Shown here piece after piece: positions 55,872 to 64,000 of a stretch of 64,000 bases of DNA (its first letter is position 1; each line of letters begins with the position of its first letter). The position numbers and the translations under genes are program-made. Source of the stretch: Dryomyza anilis (lineage: Eukaryota; Arthropoda; Insecta; Diptera; Dryomyzidae); assembly GCA_951804985.1 (NCBI GenBank), contig OX638131.1:86564349-86628348 (forward strand), written 5' to 3'. The notes under the pieces were generated by a model. That model saw nothing but the letters and a program-made list of their open reading frames with translations, did not search any database and had not been told where the DNA came from.

Positions 55872-57990
55872 GGAGAGTCTGAGGTAAAGTGGGACACGTT
55901 TTAATTTTCCTTCAAAAAAAAATACATTTAAATTATTTTTTAATTCTTTTGAAGGATACATTCCATAGACTGATTCATGATCTAACTATTTGCATTAACG
56001 GAATACCATTTATATGCCTTTTAATTACTTTTTGAGCGATTCTTGAAAACAACTCACCTGTTAAACCTGTTAAAAAATTTGGGGTAAAGTGTGAAACATC
56101 AAAATTTTTACCAAAATGCTATTTTAGTCTTTGTTTTTCATGTTTTGTTCTATTCATTACACATTCAAATATATTAAGCATAAAAAAAATTAATAAGGTA
56201 ATAAATAGAGAATGATAATGCAGGGAAAAATAAGAGTTAAAATTCCTAATCGTCTCAGTAGTTACACGGAGGGAAAAAAGTTCTAAAATCCAGAAGAAAT
56301 CAAGAAGTATACGGAGTGATATACAGCTAAACCGAAAAATTCTTAATTTCAAGAAATGGATTTTCTTAGTTGTCAAAAAAGTAACTAAGTAGAATAAGTC
56401 TTGAATTCAGTTATTAATTTCTTAGGTATCAAAAATGTTGTTGTTGTTTTCTTCCAAAAATTTAATGAACACGTGTTCGTATAGTTGTTGTTTTTTCGAT
56501 CTTGCTTTGTCGCTATTATGTTTTGTTTTACTTTGTCCGTCTGTCAGCCCCATCTGTTTGTTCCTGTGTCTGTCTGTCGATATGTTGAAAGTAACTAAAA
56601 GCAATTATTTCGAAGTTAACATAAAATAAAAAAAATATAGTCGAGTTAATTTATTGTTTATTTAGAACTTTATTACCTATATGCATTTTTGTATAGTGAA
56701 TGACTTCTTTGAATACTTAATGTAAAAAAAATTTGCAATCCAGACAAATTGGACTTAGTTACTTTTTTGATACCTAAGAACTTAATGTCTGAATATCAAG
56801 AAAAATTTGGCTTAGTTACTTTCAACAGACAGACAGGCAGAATAACAAACAGATGGCGACCTCGCAAAACAAAGCATACAGACAGAGTAATATCGATGAA
56901 AACAACAACAATACATGAACACGTGTTCCTTTTGCGAAGAATACAGCAACAATTTTGCGTGTTCTTTTTGGTTTTTAATAACCAATAAATTAACTTCTGA
57001 AAATCCAGTAGAATAAAGTTTGTTTACTTTTTTGACAACTAAGTAATTTGCTTTCTTGATATCCAGATGACAAATTCTTGAATTTTAGTAGTATTTTATT
57101 GATATTAGTCAAATTCTACTATTTTTCTTTCTAACCGAATTCTTCTCGAGTTTTAGAATTTTATTTCCCTCCGTGTATGTTATGAAAATACAAAAAAATG
57201 TGCATTTACACAAATTCAGAATATTTTTTGTGATAATGAATTCAACTGGAGTTGCTGGTCGTATAGATCGAACATTTCAAGTATACAGGCCGTTTGTACA
57301 TATTTCAATTCACTGAATTCGGCATTTTTTTAATTCAAAGTGTACAAAATTCTTCTAATTCTGATGATGTTGAAGTATATTTACCGATGTATTCTTTTCG
57401 CTCTTGTGAAAAGTTCGCTTCTTGTCTTTTTCTGCAATTTAGATATTATCTAAGGTGAATTTAAATTTTTGCTTTTCATGGGTTTGTGACAAAGATTAAA
57501 GTCTTGGCTAAACCAATTAAATAATTCATATAACACAATATTTTTACTAAAATTACAACAAACATTGCTTAAATTACGTTTCCCACTTTACCCCAGAATG
57601 TGTTTCCCACTTTACCCAATATCGTAATTTGCTCATAACTCAGCACCATTTAAGCAATGTTAAATTATTTGCAAAACCCGTTTGTATTTAAAAAAAAAAG
57701 ATATAAAACATTCGATCACTTAACACATATCTTCCTAATTAAAAACAACAAAAGTTTAAACTTTTTCTTAGCAAACAACAGCACTCTAAAAAACGGTAAG
57801 AAAATATTTTTCCCACTTGTTCTCGAAATGCAATAAAATGGTATTAATTTGATTATAACCATGAATGAATAAGTTAATGCTATATTAAGAAGCACTTGAC
57901 AATTGTTTTAATTATTCTAAGTGCAAAAACATATCCGAAAATTTGCAATTTCCCACATTACTCCATGTTTCACTTTAGCCCAGGTTCGAC
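55872..57990. mobile_element. ~2.1-kb TIR element with 10-bp duplication
   Basis: TATATAATTA is present exactly on both sides (55,862-55,871 and 57,991-58,000). The left end GGAGAGTCTGAGGTAAAGTG and the reverse complement of the right end GTCGAACCTGGGCTAAAGTG match at about two thirds of positions, continuing into ACACG/ACATG. GGGGTAAAGTG or CACTTTACCCC recurs inside at ~56,080, ~57,585 and ~57,608. The 8-10-bp duplication would suit hAT, P or Mutator-like families; I cannot choose. No transposase frame found. A different element sits inside at 56,275-57,175. Confidence 0.7.
56275..57175. mobile_element. Palindromic element family 5 (CACGGAGGGAAA), nested
   Basis: A 901-bp element with ends CACGGAGGGAAAAAA and complementary TTATTTCCCTCCGTG, then TTCTAAAAT / ATTTTAGAA, flanked by TA (56,273-56,274 and 57,176-57,177). 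Internal inverted blocks include GAACACGTGTTCG near 56,467 with GAACACGTGTTCC near 56,918, and AGTTACTTTTTTGATACCTAAG-type repeats. Short frames inside are by-products of the repeats. Nested within the 55.9-58.0 kb element. Confidence 0.88.
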
Positions 57991-58179
57991 TATATAATTA
58001 CTTTCGATAAAATGCATTTATGTTTTGGATAATTTGTTATAATTAAGTATAGTGATATTACATATGTAGAGTAAAAATAAATTTTATCGATTTGAAAACT
58101 TGAATATTTTATGGAGTAAAAAAAAAATAAAAAAAAGTCTCATTATACCTCGATTTCTCTACGCCTGCCCATATTGCTC

Positions 58180-58930
58180 ACCTTCTACATTACAGTCGAT
58201 GATCTCCATTTTGACATTTGCTGCAACGAGCCGCAATGAGCGGTCGATGGGTCGATCTATTTGTTAGTCCGTCCATCCATCTATGGATTTGTCCGTTCGT
58301 CCGTCCGCCCCTTGTGCACATTACTCACTGATCGTTTGGCTACCTTTTTCGCTATTCGGCTGTGAAACTTTAAACAAAAGCAAATCTGGTCACGATTTTT
58401 GCCCAGCCCCATCATCGACAGCAACGGCAGCAATAGCTCCAAGAGCAGCGCAACATCAGCAGTAACATCAATTGTTGTTGCAGCAGCAGCAACAGGCATC
58501 AATAGTTGCCGCTGCAATAGCAACTATAGTTATAGCCATGGAACGCCAACAACGTGCGCTGCAACAGCAACACAATCGCCGCAGCCAGCAACATTCACTG
58601 GCATCTCAGTAACGGGTGCAGTTGCGACGATGCTTGTTGCCCATCATGGCCACAAATATTGCCGCACATGCACCATGCAGTAATTTCCGCGCAATTGTGC
58701 AGATTTAATGTTGCTCGATCGTCGGTTATTGTTGTTGTTGCTGCTGCTGCTGCTACACGGCAGCACAGAAGCAACCACATGGCCACATGCCATGCATATG
58801 AAGCTGTGCAGCAAGTTTTTCTTTGTGTTTTTTTTTTTCTTCAATTTCAACTAGTTTTTCCAGTGCAGTCAACGCAGTTATAATATCGACGTGGTTTTGA
58901 ATTGCCGACGGCATTGCGCTGAATCGCATA
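58180..58930. promoter_or_regulatory. Candidate cis-regulatory island with CAG/CAA repeats
   Basis: GC-richer block with GTCCGTCCATCCATC-type repeats (~58,268-58,312), many CAGCAGCAACA and GCAGCAATAG words and GTTGTTGTTGCTGCTG at 58,729-58,755. Overlapping open frames on both strands encode Ala-, Ser-, Thr- and Gln-rich low complexity with no domains, so I do not call a gene. CTGGTCACGATT at 58,388 also occurs near 36,494. Confidence 0.3.
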
Positions 58931-59771
58931 TTTGTTTGAAATTACTCAAGAAGTTTAAAACAAATTGTATTAAATAAAAAAAAAACGTTTTTTTCAGTCG
59001 ATACACGCTTTAAAATTTGAAATAATAAATAAAAAAATAAATAAAATGCAAATAAATATAAAATAATAAAGATAAATTAATTTTTTTAATATTGATCCAA
59101 ATTTTAAAAGATAATATCGACGTGATAAAAATTAAAATAGATCAAACACATTTTTCCGTACTTATTTAAAGGATTGAAATTCAAACAAATAATGGTTTCC
59201 GGTATACCGGTTGCCATTTACCGATTGAGATAATCAGGAAAATCAAGAATTTCAATTGAGTTGTTTCAAAGTTCTAGTAAAAATTTGAATATATTGATGT
59301 AATTTTAAAAAGATGGAGTTAAAAATAAAAAAAAAAATTTTTTTTAGAGTAATATATTTGAAGATTCCCAAGACAGAACACTTGGCAGGCTCAAAATAGT
59401 TTAGAAACACTTTTTCGACATATTTCAAACAGACAAAGACGGAGTTTGTATCTCAAAATGTCAATTTTCCGCTTGCTCCCAAAAAATGCTGTGAATCTGC
59501 CAATAAAATTCTACAAAACCTGTTAAACACTTCCGAAAATATTTCATTTATCTTTGTATGTTTCCGGAAATATGCCCGAAATATTCTTGAAAAATGACAG
59601 ATATTTTGTCACAGGTTATAAAGCTAAATATTAGAAAATATGGAAATTTTAATAAAAATTAAAAATTATTTTAATTAAATTTAATAATTTTATTTATTAA
59701 TAATGACAGTAATTATCGAAAATTTCTGGTCAAAAACATTATAAGTTTAAATAAAGTTTAACCCTTTATTA
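58931..59771. other. AT-rich spacer, no feature seen
   Basis: No ends or arrays. GTTTCCGGTATACCGGTTGCC near 59,195 includes a short palindrome CCGGTATACCGG. Confidence 0.4.
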
Positions 59772-60340
59772 AAGGGTTTTTCAATAAGAACGCTACAAAA
59801 GTTTTTTTTCAAGGGTTTTTCAACAGGGACGCTATAAAAGTAGATCGACAGGGACAGCAAACGACGACATATTTCTTGTCGCTCTTTTGACATTTATCTT
59901 CAGTAAGGTTTGCCATTTCATGATGGAATGATATACGAGCTAACAACGAATCGAAATTATTAAAATTTACTACCGAAATTTGAATTCGTTTATCTTTCCT
60001 TCATGAAATGGCAAACCTTACTGAAGAGAAATGTCAAAAGAGCGGCAAGAAATATGGCGTCGTTTGCTGTCCCTGTCGATCTAATATTTCGACGACATAT
60101 TTCTTGCCGCTCTTTTGACATTTCTCTTCAGTAAGGTTTGCCATTTCATGATGGAATGATATGCGAGCTACAACGAATCGAAATTATTAAAATTTACTAC
60201 CGAAATTTGAATTCGTATATCTTTCCTTCATGAAATGGCAAACCTTACTGAAGAGAAATGTCAAAAGAGCGGCAAGAAATATGGCGTCGTTTGCTGTCCC
60301 TGTCGCTCTACTTTTGTAGCGTCCCTGTTGAAAAACCCTT
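59772..60340. mobile_element. Dimeric hairpin MITE
   Basis: The outer ends are AAGGGTTTTTCAA and its complement, flanked by TA (59,770-59,771 and 60,341-60,342). Inside, a ~200-bp hairpin unit is present twice in tandem, starting at 59,862 and 60,090 (228 bp apart). Each unit has ~75-bp arms (ACATATTTCTTG.CGCTCTTT through GTTTGCCATTTCATGA) around a ~75-bp AT-rich loop. The left tip is duplicated (59,772 and ~59,809). Frames within the arms are spurious. If transcribed, each unit would make long double-stranded RNA. Confidence 0.85.
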
Positions 60341-60342
60341 TA

Positions 60343-61020
60343 TATGTCGGTTTAACTAGGTTTAAGCTTCGGTCTAGATGCACTGAAAAATTCTGTAAAT
60401 TTGAATACTACATCACTTTTCATTTCGTAATAATGCTTATAAATATTGTCATATATAAAATTATTTTTAGCAAAAAATCGTAGTACAAATTTGCATACGG
60501 AACGTCCGGAATTACACTGCGATTTATTACGAAATACCTGTAAACTTTAACAACAAAGTATTTATATACAAAAATAAAGTAAATTGTCTCAGCTATGTTT
60601 AGAGATAATTCAAAAAAATATATTATACGAAAAAAGTGTTCTTTGCATAAAAATCGTACTGATAATTTCAATACGGAGTTTTTTGTCCCGTCCGGAATTT
60701 TTCTGTGATTTATTATAAAAAAAACTATAAACTTTAGAAACAAAGTGTAAATATACAAAGAAAGCACATAATTTCAGCTATTTTTTTAAATATTTCAAAA
60801 AAATCATTTATACGCAAAATTTGCTGACTTTTTGGAATATTCATATGAACCTCGATATTTGCTTCCATTTTTGTCCCGCCCGGAAGGCCCACAATTTTAA
60901 TTATATCTTCTACAGTATAGAATTCTATAATTGTTTTCACATGTTTAGTACTATTTAAATCAAGTAAATTCATTAATTATCCTTCGAGATATTAAATTTT
61001 TAAGCGTACGAATGTCCCGT
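60343..61020. repeat. ~187-bp tandem repeat, three diverged units
   Basis: The marker CGTCCGGAATT or CGCCCGGAAGG starts near 60,503, 60,689 and 60,877, spaced 186-188 bp. Each unit carries TGATTTATTA, TATAAACTTTA.AAACAAAGT, TATATACAAA and TTTCAGCTAT blocks. A partial GTCCCGTCC at ~61,016 may start a fourth. No coding support. Confidence 0.7.
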
Positions 61021-61082
61021 CCTAAACACCAAGAAATGCCCATAAACATTTTTCTACCTCATTTATACAATTGTAAATGTTA

Positions 61083-61935
61083 TGGTCTGTCTAAGTCGAC
61101 TCCATGACCTCCTGAGTCGATTTATCGATATCCGTCTGTATGTCCCTTTCACTCTTAGTGTAGGGTATATAAATTACAAGGACTCCGATTCCGATTTATT
61201 AATAACGGTTTCGAATTCAGTTTCTAAAAATCGGAATGGTTCCAGTTGTGGTTCCTGTCTGTTTAAATAACGATTACAGATCTAGACTGATCAATTAAAC
61301 TCATAATTTAGATAAGCTGTCAATTGGCATAATCGATTCATTGTGACCTGTGAACCGACCACTTCAAATACCTAATATAAAACTTTCATCTACCGGTGAA
61401 TTTTACTTAAGTGAACTTTTTTTGGGTCAAATATATATGACTTTATACTCAAATATATACAATTATGGTTTTCCCGCGAGCCAACTTGTGGTTCTCGAAA
61501 ATTTTAATTTGTACATGTGGGATACTGTTTTAATTCTAGAATAAATAAAAATACATTTCATTCATTTTCTTTCAATTCAATAAAAACTACTTTGTGAATT
61601 CTAATGAAGTACCTTTTCCAAATATTCATCAACTTTCTTCCCATTTGTCAGATGTTTAATTGATGATTGCTATACATAATCGTAAATTTGAAAGATGGTT
61701 TCTAGCAATATTTATCGTAATTGACGTATTTGAAGAAAGGAAATTATTTCAAGATTGCAAGTTTGTAGTTATTTTTAGGATTCGTAAACCCTGGTGACCT
61801 ATGCACCACTTTAAACATATTATCATTTATATTCAGAGATTAGACCGACTATTACTTTCATAATTCTTACTAACTTTCATCACACAAACTATCACAATTT
61901 CCCTACTTCAAAATTTCCCATGTGACCTAAGAGAT
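61083..61935 (-). repeat. TATACCCT-hairpin dispersed repeat, inverted and rearranged copy
   Basis: CCATGACCTCCTGAGTCGATT at 61,105, GTGAACCGACCACTTCAAAT at 61,352, AGTTTGTAGTTATTTTTAGG at ~61,760, CCCTGGTGACC at 61,789 and CCCATGTGACCTAA at ~61,916 are the complements of the copy at 47.5-48.1 kb in reverse order. A plus-oriented terminal piece CACTCTTAGTGTAGGGTATA (61,150-61,169) is embedded near the start. Confidence 0.7.
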
Positions 61936-62039
61936 CGGTTTCTTACTGGTTTTGATAGGATCCGGAACTACTATATTAAAAAACTTGAAACTAGAACCGC
62001 AACCGATATTCCAAAGGGTTTCAGTCCCTGTTATAATAT

Positions 62040-62610
62040 ATAAACGTAAAATGAAATGAAAATTAAGCTCAGTTATTAATTAGAGTAGTCCAGTGGTTAC
62101 CAGGATATACAGATTATGATCATCTTTCGCAACGGGAGATATTGTCTCTTCGTTGGAGTACTCAGATGTATGTAAACTTCACTGTATCGTCTTTTTGTAT
62201 GATACTATAAGTCGGTTTGCTGTGTTTTTATATATTTCAGCATAAAGTAAACGAAGCAGTTTAAACAATATTAATTACGGTTGGAAGAGTAAAAGAGTAT
62301 TATGGTGTTTTATGAGGTGTTTTCATAAAAGTTAGCGGTTCAAAAATCCGCCTATTTTTAATACCAGATTGCCAAGGTATAGAAATATGCTATGTTTTTA
62401 GTTTCTTCTTTTTTTGGTTTTCAAGTAATCGTAATTTCGAAAGACACTCTGACAGATATCTCTAAATCGACGATGGAGTTAAAATTTTATTTAAAATATA
62501 TTTTAAAAAATAAAAATATATTTATATTGGTCAGAATGACCAAAGTCAAAAATTTAAATTAGTTTTTATACCCTACATTAAAAGTGAAAGGGTATACACT
62601 TTTAATGAAG
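62040..62610 (+). repeat. TATACCCT dispersed repeat, highly diverged copy
   Basis: Recognisable blocks: GTGGTTACCAGGATATACAGA, TTTCAAGTAATCGTAATTTCGAAAGACA and a terminal TATACCCTACATTAAAAGTG-AAAGGGTATA at 62,568-62,597 in inverted form. Confidence 0.5.
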
Positions 62611-62649
62611 GATATAAAAAATAATTTAAATTTAAAATCAAGAGATCGG

Positions 62650-62730
62650 TTTCAGCAGTTCAGTGTTATGCGCACTGTACTTGCATTCTAAAGATTTCGG
62701 GTTCTGTACCGACGCACAGTGGGGCAGCGA
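62650..62730 (+). repeat. Degenerate tRNA-related sequence
   Basis: CAGTTCAGTG resembles an A box (TAGCTCAGTGG) and, about 40 nt on, GGGTTCTGTACC resembles a B box. Between them GTACTTGCATTCTAAAG looks like an anticodon arm with TGC in the anticodon position. Stems are too broken for a working tRNA, and the body does not match the SINE family here. It may be a pseudo-tRNA or the head of another old SINE. Confidence 0.4.
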
Positions 62731-63069
62731 ATACCAAAATTTGCTGAAAACCTCAAAAAACAAATTGACCGCAGAAATCAATTTTTTTCTTCATTGTATA
62801 TTAAAATTAATTGCCTATAATCTGGCATCACTCAATTAATGTCATTCAACTTTTTTCTAAACTTTCGCAAACACAGTAAATTTTCGCAACAATTGCAAGA
62901 AAAAATATTGTTAAATCGGTGATCAATTTTTTGAAACGTTTATTTTAAAAACAATGAAAACTTTTTTTTGTAATGTATCCAACGACATCTGGTATTTATA
63001 AAGTTTAAAAAAATTATTGTTTTGGATTTTTTTTCAATTTAATTAAATTTTACTGTTTTTAGCATTTTA
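62731..63069. other. AT-rich spacer, no feature seen
   Basis: No ends or coding frames recognised. Confidence 0.4.
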
Positions 63070-64000
63070 CACAGAAAAAAAACTTTACATCGTATTGATG
63101 AATTCCGTTCTTCAAACCATGATTCATTGTATTGAAGAGCCATTCATAATATTAATGACTAACGCCATCAATGTCATGAATGCTATCATAAATATGAATA
63201 ACGCTTGGTAACTGTCGAAAAAGTGTTCTTCAATATGATGAACTGAATGTGAAGAATACGTTTCATCATATTAATGAACCAAAATATAAAATACAACATA
63301 TATGTTCATCATATTGAAGAACGCTGTTCATTAAATCAAATTTCTTTCAAAATATATTTTTTTTCGTTCATTTTTTGCCGTACTTCTCAGTTCTCAAGTA
63401 GTTCTTGTATGAGATTGCTTATAGAATGCTTGCTCGACATGCATAAATTAGTAAAATGTTTTATAATATATTAATTGTTCTTGTTTTACGACCTCTTTTG
63501 ATTATTTAAAGATATTGTCTTAACGTGCTCAAGGTCCAGTCGGTACAAATTGGGTGTTTTGCATTGAGTGGCAGATCGTTCATATCGTATATATTTATTA
63601 TAATTACAACTTTTCATTAATAAATTTTTGAAGTTGTTTGTTTCTATTCGACCTTAAAATAGCGTAATGCAAAAAGTAATTTGTCGGGCTCTAGGTCTAC
63701 CAAATTGACAATCAACAGCTGTACGGTCGGCCAACAAGTTTTTGTTGATTTTTCAATTACTGTTGTTGTTTTTTGAACCAGTGAAAAATACATCTTGGTA
63801 GACCTAGAGCCCGACAAATTAGTTTTTGCATTAAAATATATTTTTTTGTTTTTTGGAATTGTTTTTTTTTTTCAAATTTTTCAAATTTTTTTTTTTTTTT
63901 TTTTTTTGGAAACAATATTATGAACAAATTCATCAATATGACAATTCAAATTCATTGTATTGAATATTTTGTTCATATATATAATGAATACATTAATTAA
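63070..64000. mobile_element. Palindromic MITE family 2, copy c, runs off the window
   Basis: Starts CACAGAAAAAAAACTTTACA after TA. It matches copy a in reverse (AACTGTCGAAAAAGTGTTCTTC, CTTCTCAGTTCTCAAGTAGT, TTGCTCGACATGCATAAATT). At the window end the other arm appears (CATCAATATGACAATTCAAA). Extra sequence at ~63,480-63,600 and a small palindromic MITE at 63,667-63,831 enlarge it. Confidence 0.75.
63667..63831. mobile_element. 165-bp palindromic MITE nested in family 2
   Basis: Arms of 37 bp: ATGCAAAAAGTAATTTGTCG through CTAGGTCTACCAA and its complement with one mismatch, flanked by TA (63,665-63,666 and 63,832-63,833). Arms are nearly identical, so it is young relative to the host element. 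No coding capacity. Confidence 0.9.

Noticed and set aside
58399..58883. Overlapping Ala/Ser/Thr-rich open frames on both strands
   Set aside because: Driven by CAG/GCA repeats that stay open in several frames at once; no recognisable protein.
60235..60483. Frame beginning MANLTEEKCQKSGKKYG
   Set aside because: Lies in the hairpin arm, is also present inverted in the other arm, and runs out into unrelated AT-rich sequence.

Overview
This 64 kb window is AT-rich eukaryotic DNA. It looks like intergenic or intronic sequence from an insect, most likely a higher fly (Diptera, Brachycera). That is an inference from four things: low GC, an ITmD37E-type Tc1/mariner transposase, many '(GACA)n / TATACCCT' dispersed repeats of a kind common in fly genomes, and short GC-richer islands full of CAG, CAA, GTCA and GATG runs. 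I found no convincing host protein-coding exon, rRNA or functional tRNA. The only recognisable protein-coding remains are two dead transposase genes, at 4.7-5.9 kb and 26.0-27.3 kb.

Most of the window is a nested set of small non-autonomous elements, many with boundaries fixed by terminal inverted repeats (TIRs) and target-site duplications (TSDs). They include: five copies of a tRNA-headed SINE ending in an ATT-rich tail; three Helitron-like elements (A|TC...CTAG|T) at 17.2, 29.4 and 44.1 kb; a piggyBac-type MITE flanked by TTAA at 18.1 kb; a Transib-like element with CACGGTG ends and a CGTCG duplication at 12.3-13.9 kb; several palindromic MITE families with CAC...GTG ends and 2-bp duplications; a dimeric hairpin element at 59.8 kb; and large fold-back elements at 10-11.5, 27.6-29.0 and 49.0-50.0 kb. 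Tandem arrays include a 2.3 kb array of a 19-bp unit (37.8-40.1 kb), a 1.1 kb array of an 11-bp unit (43.2-44.6 kb), a ~165-bp repeat inside the Transib-like element, and ~187-bp units at 60.5-61.0 kb.

Between the repeats are islands of apparently single-copy, GC-richer sequence (about 6.9-7.3, 14.5-15.9, 22.0-23.1, 30.4-31.8, 40.1-40.9, 41.8-42.5, 45.4-46.3, 52.8-53.9 and 58.2-58.9 kb). They look like candidate cis-regulatory modules of an unseen gene. Several share one unusual vocabulary. The hexamer GTATCT/AGATAC recurs, including three exact GTATCT-NNN-AGATAC palindromes within 600 bp at 45.5-46.1 kb and an 18-nt composite site found both at 15.75 kb and at 45.89 kb. The 22-23 kb island has its own word instead: AAGGACGAA, five exact times in about 505 bp. 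These shared words are the most interesting signal here that mobile elements do not explain.
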